NCBI GenBank assembly: GCA_016213105.1
Contig: JACRBN010000002.1
Coordinates: 1-64,000 of the forward strand
DNA length: 64,000 nt
Reading direction: 5' to 3'
DNA from: Chloroflexota bacterium
Lineage (GTDB): Bacteria; Chloroflexota; Anaerolineae; Anaerolineales; Villigracilaceae
The notes under the pieces were generated by a model. The model searched no databases. It saw nothing but the letters and a program-made list of their open reading frames with translations, and had not been told where the DNA came from. Shown one piece after another: positions 1 to 7,194 of this stretch (its first letter is position 1; the number at the start of each line of letters is the position of its first letter). Both the position numbers and the translations under genes were made by a program.

Positions 1-252
1 ACTCACCCTTGTGGCGGCTGATCGTCAATCGATTCTGGACCGCCAAGCATGCCAAGCACGCCAGGAAAACCTTGAACCTTTGCGGGCCTGGCACTCACCC
101 TTGTGGCGGCTGATCGTCAATCGATTCTGGACCGCCAAGCGCGCCAGGAAAACCTTGAAGTTTTGCGGGCCTGGCGCTCACCCTTGTGGCGGCTGATCGT
201 CAATCGATTCTGGACCGCCAAGCACGCCAGGAAAACCTTGAAGTTTTGCGGG
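1..252. repeat. Tandem repeat array, three copies visible, cut by window edge
   Basis: The block starting CTCACCCTTGTGGCGGCTGA occurs at 2, 94 and 177, so the periods are 92 and 83 bp. The 9-bp difference is an internal duplication (GCCAAGCAT followed by GCCAAGCAC) in the first copy. Copies are nearly identical and the third ends near 252 where the sequence diverges. The array is truncated by the left edge, so total copy number is unknown. The repeated unit can be read through in one frame but the peptides look like no known protein. I treat it as a non-coding minisatellite-like repeat. Confidence 0.85.
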
Positions 253-364
253 CGCGAATGGCGCGGATTCGCCTCCGTTTTCAAAGAAAATAATCCGTGT
301 CGTCCGTGTACAAAAAAAGAACTTCCAGACATTAAGAAAGCCCTGCATCCCGCCCGCAATATCC

Positions 365-409
365 TTGACAAAATCACAGATTTGCCTAAAATGAAAACGA
401 ACGTTCGTT
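365..409 (+). promoter_or_regulatory. Promoter and palindromic operator of the TetR-led exporter operon
   Basis: A consensus -35 TTGACA (365-370) and -10 TAAAAT (387-392) are separated by 16 bp. Directly downstream, 396-409 is a perfect 14-bp palindrome, AACGAACGTTCGTT, placed where a bound repressor would block initiation. The TetR gene begins 22 bp further on with an AAGAGG ribosome binding site (421-426). Autorepression by the TetR product is the simple inference. Confidence 0.8.
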
Positions 410-431
410 CATATTTCTAGAAGAGGCACTC

Positions 432-1049
432 ATGTCCGATAAAAACAAGGACGCTCCCAGCAAAGGGGAAACCACTCGCGCCGTCGTTGAAGACGCCGCC
501 CTGGAATTGTTCATCCGAAACGGCTACCACGCCACCTCGATGCGGCAGATCGCCGAACACGCCGGGCTGGCGCTGGGCGGCATCTACAATCACTTCAAGA
601 GCAAGGAGGAGATCTTCGAGGCCATCGTGGTGGACAAACACCCGTACAGAACGATCATGCCCCTGATCCTGGAGGCGCAGGGGGAGACCGCCGAGGAGTT
701 CCTGCGCAACGCGGCGCTGATCAGCATGAACGAAATTAAAAAGAACCCGGACTATATCAACCTGATGTTCATCGAACTGGTCGAATTTCACGGCCAGCAC
801 GGCAAGTTGATCGTCCAGGAGGTGGCACCCAACATCCTGCCCATCTTCGAGAAACTGGTCAAAGCCAGGAAGGAACTGCGCGTCAGCCATCCCGCCATAT
901 TGGCGCGTTCCTTCTTCGGGCTGGTGGTTTCCTACATGATCACCGAAATCATCCTGGGAGACAGCTACCTGAAGAAACTGCTGCCCTCGAATTCCATGGA
1001 GGCCTATGTGGATATTTATCTGCACGGCGTCCTGAAGGAGTCCGCATGA
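432..1049 (+). CDS. TetR/AcrR family transcriptional regulator
   Basis: 205 residues, the usual TetR length. The N-terminal helix-turn-helix spans roughly residues 25-50 and includes the typical run ending in GGIYNHFKSKEEI, where the recognition helix and the following helix 4 lie. The C-terminal half is the divergent helical ligand-binding and dimerisation domain. The gene overlaps the following permease by an ATGA junction, so it is the first gene of the exporter operon. It probably represses the operon through the palindrome at 396-409 and is released by an exported compound. The ligand cannot be read from the sequence. Confidence 0.92.
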   Translation: MSDKNKDAPSKGETTRAVVEDAALELFIRNGYHATSMRQIAEHAGLALGGIYNHFKSKEEIFEAIVVDKHPYRTIMPLILEAQGETAEEFLRNAALISMNEIKKNPDYINLMFIELVEFHGQHGKLIVQEVAPNILPIFEKLVKARKELRVSHPAILARSFFGLVVSYMITEIILGDSYLKKLLPSNSMEAYVDIYLHGVLKESA

Positions 1050-2173
1050 ACTCACGTTTAATTTCCATCATCCGCAAGGAATTCATCCAGATCGGGCGCG
1101 ACATGCGCACGCTGGTCATGATCCTGGTCATCCCGATCATGCAGTTGTTCCTGCTGGGCTATTCCGCCACCAGCGACGTGCGCAACATTCCGCTGGCCGT
1201 GCTCGACCAGAGCCGCAGCCCCGAGTCGCGCTCCCTGCTCGACTCGTACCGCGCCGCGGACTATTTCGTCATCGCCTTTACGGTCGACTCGGAGGCGGAG
1301 ATCGAAACCCTGATCGAGGGCGGAGAGGCGCGCGCGGCGGTCATCATCCCGCCCGATTACGCCGAGCGCCTGGCCGACGGCAACGCGCAGGTGGCCTTCA
1401 TCCTCGACGGCTCGGACCCGACCAGCGCCTCGACCGCGCTCTCGGCGGCGCAGCTCATCAGCCAGTCACACGCCACGGCGCTCCTGACCGAGCGTGTCGC
1501 CCGCACGGGCATGAACCTCAAAGTCCAGCCGCCGGTGCAGGTGCATACCACCGTCTGGTACAACCCCGACATGGTCAGCGCCTACTTCACCATCCCGGGC
1601 GTGATCGGCATGATCCTGTACGCCATCGCGGCCATCCTGACCGCCACCTCGGTGGTGCGCGAGCGCGAACGCGGCACCATCGAGCAGCTGATCGTCACGC
1701 CCATCCGCCCGTGGGAATTGATCGTCGGCAAGCTGATGCCCTACGTCATCCTGGGATTCTTCAACACCATCGAAGTGCTGGCCTTCGGACACTGGTGGTT
1801 TGGCGTGCCTATCCGCGGCGACCTGGGATTGATCCTGCTCTCGTCGGGCATCTTCCTCGTCACCGGTCTGGGCATCGGCCTGTTCTCCTCGACCATCGCC
1901 AACACCCAGCAGGAAGCCATGCTGACCGTGTGGATGACCCTGCTGCCGAGCATCTTCCTCTCGGGCTTCTTCTTTCCGCTCGAAGCCATGCCCGTGTTCC
2001 TGCAATGGCTTTCGTACCTCATGCCGCTGCGCTACTTCCTGGTCATTATCCGTTCGCTCTTGTTGAAGGGCGTCGGTCTCGCCACCATTCAGACAGAATT
2101 TCTGCTCATGAGCCTCTTTGCAGTCGGCATCATGACCGCTGCCGCCCTGCGCTTCCGCAAACGATTGGATTAG
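1046..2173 (+). CDS. ABC-2 type exporter permease (YbhS/YbhR-like)
   Basis: 375 residues. It has one N-terminal membrane helix (about 20-40), a long extracytoplasmic segment (about 45-180), then five hydrophobic helices to the C-terminus, the ABC2_membrane_3 layout of YbhS/YbhR and drug exporters. The conserved stretch RERERGTIEQLIVTP lies before the second half of the membrane domain. It overlaps the TetR gene by 4 bp. E. coli YbhFSRG has two permeases; only this one is present here, so the transporter may use a homodimer. The substrate is unknown; drug or lipid export is likely by family. Confidence 0.9.
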   Translation: MNSRLISIIRKEFIQIGRDMRTLVMILVIPIMQLFLLGYSATSDVRNIPLAVLDQSRSPESRSLLDSYRAADYFVIAFTVDSEAEIETLIEGGEARAAVIIPPDYAERLADGNAQVAFILDGSDPTSASTALSAAQLISQSHATALLTERVARTGMNLKVQPPVQVHTTVWYNPDMVSAYFTIPGVIGMILYAIAAILTATSVVRERERGTIEQLIVTPIRPWELIVGKLMPYVILGFFNTIEVLAFGHWWFGVPIRGDLGLILLSSGIFLVTGLGIGLFSSTIANTQQEAMLTVWMTLLPSIFLSGFFFPLEAMPVFLQWLSYLMPLRYFLVIIRSLLLKGVGLATIQTEFLLMSLFAVGIMTAAALRFRKRLD

Positions 2174-2192
2174 CCCCAGCCCTCACCCCCGA

Positions 2193-2217
2193 CCCCTCTC
2201 CCTGGGAGGGAGAGGGG
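2193..2217. repeat. Palindromic intergenic element
   Basis: CCCCTCTCCC (2193-2202) and GGGAGAGGGG (2208-2217) form a 10-bp stem with a 5-nt loop between the permease and the HlyD-like gene. There is no T-run, so it is not a clear terminator. It resembles the purine/pyrimidine strand-symmetric REP-like elements found in many GC-rich genomes. Confidence 0.6.
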
Positions 2218-2238
2218 GGTAAACAAAGGAGAATTATT

Positions 2239-3672
2239 ATGAACCACAAAAAACCGCCTGTACAAATCATCGTGATCGTTGTGCTCGTGATCGCGTTCAG
2301 CGCCTATTTCCTGATTACGCAGGGGATGGGCAACAAGGATGAAGCCCTGACCGCCTCGGGCTTTATCGAAGCCACCCAGATCAACCTGGCCGCCGAGATG
2401 TCTGGCAAGGTGATCGAAGTCCTGGTGGAGGAAGGCCAGCCCGTGACCGAGGGCGAAGCCCTGCTGCGCCTGGACCCGAGCCTGCTGGCCGCGCAACGGG
2501 CCGCTGCCGCTGCCGGGCTGGCTACCGCCAACTCCGCCGCCCAGACGGCCCAGGCCGGCTACCAGGTGGCCCAGGCCCAATACGACATCACCCTGGCCTC
2601 CGCGCGCGCCGCGAGCGCCAAGTCGCGCCTGGCCGATTGGATGGTGCGCACCCCGAATTACTTCGACCAGCCGCAATGGTACTTCACCCGCGACGAACAG
2701 ATCGCCGCCGCCCAGGCAGGCATCCTGACCGCCGCCACGGAGGTGGAAGCCGCCGGGAAGAACCTGGAGACGGTGGTCAAGGACTTAAACAACGCCGATT
2801 TCGTCGAGGCCGAGACGCGCCTGATGAATGCGCGCATGGCCTTCCTCGCCGCGCTGGATGTGCATACCCGCTCACAGGCCACTGGCGGGAGCATCAGCCC
2901 GGACGCCCTGCCATTCTCCCTGCCGCCGGCCGCGCCAGGCTACCGCACGCGCATCGACGCCGCCAAGAATCTCTCCGGCACCGATGACCTGATCGACGCC
3001 GCGCAGGACATGTACGATGCCGCCAAGGAGGAACTCGATTCCGCGCAGGAGGCCTATGATGACCTGCTGGGTACCGAGGGCGCCGAGAATGTTCAGGCGG
3101 CGCGCGCGCAGCTCTCGGTCGCGCTGGAACGCTATCAGTCCGCGATGGACCGCCTGAGCATTTTGCAGACGGGTGAGAATTCCCTGGGCGTGCTGGCCGC
3201 CAAGGCGGGACTCGAGCAGGCCCAAGCCGCCGTCGAGCAGGCCCTGACCGCCGCCAAACAGGCGGAGGCCAACCTGGCCCTGCTCGACACCCAGATGAGC
3301 AAGCTGGTCGTCCTGGCCCCCATGGATTGCGTGGTGTTGACCCGTAACGTCGAGCCGGGCGAGTTCGTCCAGCCGGGCGCCACCGCCTTCATCCTCGGCC
3401 GCTTGAACGCCCTGACCATCACCGTCTACGTCCCCGAGGACCGCTTCGGCGAGATCCAGCTCGGACAGACCGCCACCGTCAGTGTGGACTCCTTCCCCGG
3501 CCAGACCTTCACCGCCACCGTCATCCGCATCGCAGACAAGGCCGAATTCACCCCGCGCAACGTTCAAACCGTGGAAGGCCGCTCCAGCACGGTCTATGCC
3601 ATCAAGTTGAGCGTGGACAATGCCGATGGCAAGTTGAAGATCGGCATGCCGGCGGATGTGGTGTTCAAGTAA
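2239..3672 (+). CDS. HlyD-family periplasmic adaptor / membrane fusion protein (YbhG-like)
   Basis: 477 residues from the ATG at 2239, chosen because AAAGGAG (2225-2231) precedes it at good spacing; the frame is open further upstream but overlaps the permease. Residues 8-28 are a membrane anchor. A biotinyl/lipoyl half-motif follows (about 45-75, GKVIEVLVEEGQPVTEGEAL), then a long Ala/Gln-rich coiled-coil hairpin (about 80-340), the second lipoyl half (LVVLAPMDCVVLTRNVEPGE) and a beta-barrel domain. This is the adaptor of the ABC exporter encoded around it. In a monoderm it would act on the cell-surface side of the permease. Confidence 0.9.
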   Translation: MNHKKPPVQIIVIVVLVIAFSAYFLITQGMGNKDEALTASGFIEATQINLAAEMSGKVIEVLVEEGQPVTEGEALLRLDPSLLAAQRAAAAAGLATANSAAQTAQAGYQVAQAQYDITLASARAASAKSRLADWMVRTPNYFDQPQWYFTRDEQIAAAQAGILTAATEVEAAGKNLETVVKDLNNADFVEAETRLMNARMAFLAALDVHTRSQATGGSISPDALPFSLPPAAPGYRTRIDAAKNLSGTDDLIDAAQDMYDAAKEELDSAQEAYDDLLGTEGAENVQAARAQLSVALERYQSAMDRLSILQTGENSLGVLAAKAGLEQAQAAVEQALTAAKQAEANLALLDTQMSKLVVLAPMDCVVLTRNVEPGEFVQPGATAFILGRLNALTITVYVPEDRFGEIQLGQTATVSVDSFPGQTFTATVIRIADKAEFTPRNVQTVEGRSSTVYAIKLSVDNADGKLKIGMPADVVFK

Positions 3673-3673
3673 C

Positions 3674-3736
3674 GTCAAAAGTCAAAGGTCGAAAGTCGAA
3701 GAGCAAAAGTCTAAAGTCAAAAGTCGAATGTCAACA
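3674..3736. repeat. Heptamer tandem repeat, 9 units of GTCRAAR type
   Basis: Starting 2 bp after the HlyD stop codon, nine consecutive 7-bp units read GTCAAAA, GTCAAAG, GTCGAAA, GTCGAAG, AGCAAAA, GTCTAAA, GTCAAAA, GTCGAAT, GTCAACA. The phase is unbroken. The array ends 21 bp before the next start codon. Confidence 0.9.
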
Positions 3737-3757
3737 CCATGAAAAAGAAGGTAAACA

Positions 3758-4168
3758 ATGACCGCCATCACTCGTTTCGAAGAGATCGAGGCTTGGAAGA
3801 CTGCGCGCCAGTTGACCAACTCTGTGTATGCCCAAACCAACCAGGGCATTTTCAGCCGAGACTTTGGCCTGCGCGACCAGATTCGTCGGGCGAGTGTCTC
3901 TGTGATGAGCAATATCGCCGAAGGTTTCGAGAGCCGCACTGATGTGCAGTTCATCAATTTCCTGGGCATGGCGCGCGCATCGGCTGGCGAAGTTCGTTCG
4001 CAACTTTACATTGCCCTTGACCAGCAATACATCCCGGACGGGCAATTCAAGGATGCGTACGCGCTGGCTGAAACCTGCGCCCGCCAGATTGCGAACTTCA
4101 TCAAGTACCTCGAATCCAACCCGCGCCAACGGCGCATCTCCGACGATCAATCCGACTACGAAGCCTAA
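3758..4168 (+). CDS. Four-helix bundle protein (23S rRNA intervening-sequence / S23 family)
   Basis: 136 residues. It has the family's characteristic opening (FEEIEAWKTARQLTNSVY), the RDQIRRASVSVMSNIAEGFE segment, and a late helix with FLGMARASAGEVRSQLYIA. Members of this family (TIGR02436-like) form pentameric four-helix bundles. They are encoded in rRNA intervening sequences or stand alone as here; their biochemical role is unknown. It lies inside the exporter operon, flanked by heptamer repeats on both sides (3674-3736 and 4174-4194), which suggests it moved in as a cassette. Confidence 0.9.
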   Translation: MTAITRFEEIEAWKTARQLTNSVYAQTNQGIFSRDFGLRDQIRRASVSVMSNIAEGFESRTDVQFINFLGMARASAGEVRSQLYIALDQQYIPDGQFKDAYALAETCARQIANFIKYLESNPRQRRISDDQSDYEA

Positions 4169-4173
4169 GCACC

Positions 4174-4194
4174 GACCTTCGACCTTTGACTGTT
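4174..4194. repeat. Heptamer repeat, inverse orientation, 3 units
   Basis: GACCTTC, GACCTTT, GACTGTT follow each other directly after the four-helix gene. They are the reverse complement of the GTCRAAR units found before that gene. Confidence 0.8.
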
Positions 4195-4213
4195 CTAGAG
4201 AAAGCGACCCATC

Positions 4214-4681
4214 ATGAAACCTGTCTCCCTCGACTGGACAAAAATGAAGCACATCCAAAAGATCCATCGCGTGCTGTATGCGCTGGGACTGGGACCGCTG
4301 ATCGGCGGGTTCATTCTGCTGCTGACCACCACGGGGCGCAAGTCAGGGCTGCCGCGGGTGACGCCGCTTCAATATGAAAAGATCGGCGCGGAGTATTATC
4401 TCGGCGCGGCGCGCGGACTGAATGCCGATTGGGTGCGCAACCTCCTGGCCGAGCCGCAGGTCGAGCTGCGCGTGGGGGCGCGGCGGGTGCGGGGCCAGGC
4501 CGAAGTCGTGACCGACCCCGGGCGCTTTGCGGATTTCCTCGAAGTGCGGCTCCAGCGCCATCCGCGCATGATCGGCCTGATTATGGAGAAAGCGCACGGG
4601 CTGCCCAGGCGTCCGAGCCGTGAGCAGTTGGAAGAAATGGCAAAGACTGAAGCCTTTGTGATCGTGCATCCGAATTCATAA
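4214..4681 (+). CDS. Nitroreductase/deazaflavin-dependent oxidoreductase family protein (Ddn-like)
   Basis: 155 residues with the split beta-barrel family's hallmark TTTGRKSGLPRVTPL (about residues 36-50) and the following YYLGAARGLNADWVRNLLAEPQVEL block, as in F420-dependent Ddn/FqrB-type enzymes (DUF385). By family it would bind F420 or a flavin and reduce a quinone-like substrate. It is co-directional with the exporter genes, 45 bp after the four-helix gene. Whether this organism makes F420 cannot be judged here. The final residues touch the heptamer repeat at 4682. Confidence 0.85.
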   Translation: MKPVSLDWTKMKHIQKIHRVLYALGLGPLIGGFILLLTTTGRKSGLPRVTPLQYEKIGAEYYLGAARGLNADWVRNLLAEPQVELRVGARRVRGQAEVVTDPGRFADFLEVRLQRHPRMIGLIMEKAHGLPRRPSREQLEEMAKTEAFVIVHPNS

Positions 4682-4738
4682 GTCGAAAGTCGAAGGTCGA
4701 AAGTCGGGCCGACCTTTGACCTTCGACCTTTGACTAAT
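4682..4738. repeat. Heptamer repeat forming an inverted pair (hairpin)
   Basis: Three GTCGAAR units plus GTCGG (4682-4707) are followed by GACCTTT, GACCTTC, GACCTTT, GACTAAT (4711-4738), the same motif in opposite orientation. The two halves can pair into a long imperfect hairpin between the reductase and the ATPase gene. Confidence 0.85.
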
Positions 4739-4762
4739 TTGAAACTGTGGACGAGCATACCC

Positions 4763-5776
4763 ATGACAGATTATCTAGTAAACGCGACCCATCTTAAAAA
4801 ATCCTTCGGCGCGAACCAGGCCGTGGACGATATTTCCCTGCAGGTCAAGGCGGGCGAGATCTACGGGCTGGTCGGCTCGGATGGGGCAGGCAAGACCACC
4901 ACCATGCGCCTGCTGGTCGGCGCGCTGCGCCCGGATGCGGGTGAGATTACGGTGTGCGGATACGATGTCCTGAAACAGGTGGACAACGTCCGCGCCCAGG
5001 TCGGGTATTTGTCGCAGCGCTTTTCCTTATATGAAGACCTGACCGTGTTGGAGAATATCCGCTTCTTCGCCGAGGTGCGCGGACTCTCGCAAAAGGAGTG
5101 GCTGCCGCGCTCGATGGAGATCCTCGAATTCGTGGGCCTAGGCAATTTCAAGGACCGCCGCGCGGGACAACTCTCGGGCGGCATGAAACAGAAACTCGGG
5201 CTGGCCTCTGCGCTGGTCACGCGTCCACGCCTGCTGCTGCTGGACGAACCCACTACCGGCGTCGACCCCGTCACGCGCCAGGATTTCTGGCAGTTGGTGA
5301 TCAAGCTGGTGTCGGCCCCCGCGCTGAGCGGAGTCGAAGCGCAGGCCCCCCAGCGTCCTTCGACTGCGGACTTCGCAAAGAGCGCTTCGTCCTCCGCTCA
5401 GGACGGAGTATCGGTCATCATCAGCACCCCCTACATGGATGAGGCTTCGCGCTGCCATCGCGTGGGCTTCATGAAGCTGGGCCGTATCATTGCTGAAGAT
5501 ACACCCTCCAACCTGCGTGCGCGCCTGGCCGAGCGGGTGCTCGAACTGCGCGGCGACCCGATCAACACCCTGCGCCACATCGCGCACCACGACGGGGACG
5601 TGGAGGACGTGGCGGCCTTCGGCGACAAGCTGCATTTGCGCGTAAAGGAGGGCCGCGCCCGGGCAGTCATCGAACGCCTGACGGGAGTCATCGCGGCCGA
5701 GGGCGCCACCCTGCTCGAACTGCGCCTGGTCCCGCCCACATTGGAAGATGTCTTCATCGCCTTGTCAGAACGTTAA
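4763..5776 (+). CDS. ABC transporter ATP-binding protein, YbhF N-half type, with in-frame repeat insertion
   Basis: 337 residues from ATG 4763. Walker A reads GSDGAGKTT (the D variant is typical of the YbhF N-terminal ATPase), signature LSGGMKQKL, Walker B RLLLLDEPTTGVDP. Between the D-loop region and the expected VTI-(S/T)T-YMDEA switch there are about 31 extra residues, encoded by 5314-5406 and rich in Ser/Ala. The sister ATPase at 5811 lacks them. The nucleotide sequence of the insert is a palindromic repeat also found between genes. The H-loop position reads STPYMDEA, i.e. Pro instead of His, as in other YbhF N-halves. It powers the exporter together with the next gene. Confidence 0.9.
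   Translation: MTDYLVNATHLKKSFGANQAVDDISLQVKAGEIYGLVGSDGAGKTTTMRLLVGALRPDAGEITVCGYDVLKQVDNVRAQVGYLSQRFSLYEDLTVLENIRFFAEVRGLSQKEWLPRSMEILEFVGLGNFKDRRAGQLSGGMKQKLGLASALVTRPRLLLLDEPTTGVDPVTRQDFWQLVIKLVSAPALSGVEAQAPQRPSTADFAKSASSSAQDGVSVIISTPYMDEASRCHRVGFMKLGRIIAEDTPSNLRARLAERVLELRGDPINTLRHIAHHDGDVEDVAAFGDKLHLRVKEGRARAVIERLTGVIAAEGATLLELRLVPPTLEDVFIALSER
5314..5407. repeat. Palindromic CTTCGACT/CTCCGCTCAG element inside the ATPase gene
   Basis: The ends GCGCTGAGCGGAGTCGAAGC (5321-5340) and a near reverse complement around 5389-5407 (CGCTTCGTCCTCCGCTCAGG) flank a centre with CCTTCGACTGCGGACTTCGC. Related sequence occurs between genes at 7131-7185 and 34960-35008. The insertion keeps the reading frame open. 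Confidence 0.8.
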
Positions 5777-5796
5777 ACGTTAAACGTTGAACGTGG
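5769..5796. repeat. Heptamer tandem repeat AACGTTA, 4 units
   Basis: AACGTTA, AACGTTA, AACGTTG, AACGTGG run in phase and include the TAA stop codon (5774-5776) of the upstream ATPase. The motif differs from the GTCRAAR arrays 1 kb away but the unit length is the same. Confidence 0.85.
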
Positions 5797-5810
5797 AGTA
5801 GGAAACGCTT

Positions 5811-6734
5811 ATGGAAACAGTCATCAAGGTCGAAAATCTCACCCGCCGCTTCGGCGATTTCGTCGCGGTCGATCATATCAACTTCGAGGTGCATAAGGGC
5901 GAGATCGTCGGCTATCTCGGGCCGAACGGCTCGGGCAAGACCACCACCATCCGCATGCTGCTCGGGCTGCTGGCCCCCAGCGAGGGACAGGCCACCGTCC
6001 TCGGCTATGATGTCTTCAAGCAGAGCGAGGAGGTGCGCATGCGCGTCGGGTACATGTCGCAGAAGTTCGCCATCTACGACGACCTGACCACGCTGGAGAA
6101 CCTGACCTTCTACGGCGGGGTGTACGGCATCACCGACAAGGCCCGCATCCAGCACACCCTGGAATTGGTCGGCCTCAAGGGGCACGAGTACACGCTGACG
6201 CGGGACATGTCCACGGGTTGGCGGCAGCGCCTGTCGCTGGGCATCGCCCTGGTGCATGAGCCCAAGCTGCTCTTCCTGGACGAACCCACCTCGGGTGTGG
6301 ATCCCACCGCGCGACGCGAGTTCTGGGATTTGATCTACGAGCTGGCTGAAGGCGGCGTGACGATCCTGGTCACCACCCATTACATGGACGAGGCCGAATA
6401 CTGCGAGCGCGTGGGCGTGATGCGCGACGGCAAACTGCTGGCGATGGATACCCCCACCGCCCTCAAGCGCACGATCATCCAGGGGGACGTGTGGGAGGTG
6501 TACGCCCATCCGCTCGAACGCGGACTGGACCTGCTGGCGGGCGTGGCGGGCGTCGACCGCGTGGGGCTGGCAGGCGACCACCTGCGCGTCATCACCCGCG
6601 CCCGCGCCGACGCGGATGGCGGAGTCCGCCCCGAGGCGCTGCAGTCCCTTTTAACGGAAGCCGGCCTGGGCGTCGAGAAGATCGAACGCGGCGAGCCGTC
6701 ATTGGAGGATGTGTTTTTATCGCTGGCGAAGTGA
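5811..6734 (+). CDS. ABC transporter ATP-binding protein, YbhF C-half type
   Basis: 307 residues. Walker A GPNGSGKTTT, signature MSTGWRQRLSLGIAL (Gly-Gly of the usual LSGG replaced by TG), Walker B KLLFLDEPTSGVDP, and a normal H-loop THYMDEA. About 90 C-terminal residues form the regulatory tail ending in PSLEDVFLSLAK, common in ABC-2 ATPases. The start has AGGA about 7 bp upstream. With the 4763 gene it forms the two ATPase halves that are fused in E. coli YbhF. It is the last gene of the operon, followed by the terminator at 6748. Confidence 0.92.
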   Translation: METVIKVENLTRRFGDFVAVDHINFEVHKGEIVGYLGPNGSGKTTTIRMLLGLLAPSEGQATVLGYDVFKQSEEVRMRVGYMSQKFAIYDDLTTLENLTFYGGVYGITDKARIQHTLELVGLKGHEYTLTRDMSTGWRQRLSLGIALVHEPKLLFLDEPTSGVDPTARREFWDLIYELAEGGVTILVTTHYMDEAEYCERVGVMRDGKLLAMDTPTALKRTIIQGDVWEVYAHPLERGLDLLAGVAGVDRVGLAGDHLRVITRARADADGGVRPEALQSLLTEAGLGVEKIERGEPSLEDVFLSLAK

Positions 6735-6747
6735 TCCTCTCTTAATG

Positions 6748-6780
6748 AAAAACTGCCCACCATATCGGCGGGCAGTTTTT
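6748..6780. terminator. Bidirectional intrinsic terminator
   Basis: AAAAACTGCCC (6748-6758) and GGGCAGTTTTT (6770-6780) form an 11-bp stem with A- and T-runs on both sides. It lies between the convergent exporter operon (+) and pspC-like gene (-). Confidence 0.93.
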
Positions 6781-6782
6781 GT

Positions 6783-6992
6783 TTACTGCGTGATCTTGTT
6801 TTCCAGCGGGACGACCACGGCCATGATCAGGTAGGCCAGGAAGACGCCGGGGCCGGTCAGGAAGAAACCGAGCACGAACAGCAGGCGCACGACGGTCGGG
6901 TCGATGTTGAGGTATTCGGCCAGTCCTGCGCACACACCTGCGATCATGGTATTGCCGGCGCTGCGGGTCAGCGGTTTGTAGGTTTCAGTCAT
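6783..6992 (-). CDS. PspC domain protein
   Basis: 69 residues. It matches the PspC family core: a short N-terminal Lys/Arg-containing stretch, AGVCAGLAEYLNIDPTVVRLLFV, then a hydrophobic helix pair (about 36-62) ending in PLENK. PspC proteins are small inner-membrane proteins linked to envelope stress; stand-alone copies occur widely without the rest of the psp system. AAAGGAG precedes the ATG at ideal spacing. A 200-bp gap separates it from the run of genes upstream, so it may have its own promoter. No pspA is visible in the window. Confidence 0.92.
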   Translation of the reverse strand: MTETYKPLTRSAGNTMIAGVCAGLAEYLNIDPTVVRLLFVLGFFLTGPGVFLAYLIMAVVVPLENKITQ

Positions 6993-7034
6993 GTTGAACT
7001 CCTTTCGTTGATGTCTACCTTTTTATACGCGTCA

Positions 7035-7059
7035 CAGCGCCGCGGGTTTCACGGCGCTG
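7035..7059. other. Intergenic hairpin upstream of pspC-like gene
   Basis: CAGCGCCG (7035-7042) pairs with CGGCGCTG (7052-7059). There is no T-run on either strand, so this may be a leader structure rather than a terminator. Confidence 0.45.
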
Positions 7060-7130
7060 CGTATTTTGGAGATGAGGATTTTTTAACGTGGCGATGTTAT
7101 GGCGGGCTCGTAGGGTTCATTGTCATATCC

Positions 7131-7185
7131 GCCCTTCGACTACGCCGCAAAAAGAGCGGCTCCGCTCAGGGCGAAGACCCTTCGC
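7131..7185. repeat. Intergenic copy of the CTTCGACT/CTCCGCTCAG palindromic element
   Basis: GCCCTTCGACTACGCC is followed by GAGCGGCTCCGCTCAGGGCG, matching the element inserted in the ATPase gene at 5314-5407. It lies just after the 3' end of the B-box gene. Confidence 0.65.
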
Positions 7186-7194
7186 TGCATCCTA

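Noticed and set aside
1-252. CRISPR array
   Set aside because: The repeat unit is 83-92 bp with no short repeat/spacer alternation; it is a simple tandem array.
1711-2238. Longer N-terminus for the HlyD-like protein
   Set aside because: The frame is open but overlaps the permease by 460 bp; a membrane anchor and AAAGGAG mark the start at 2239.
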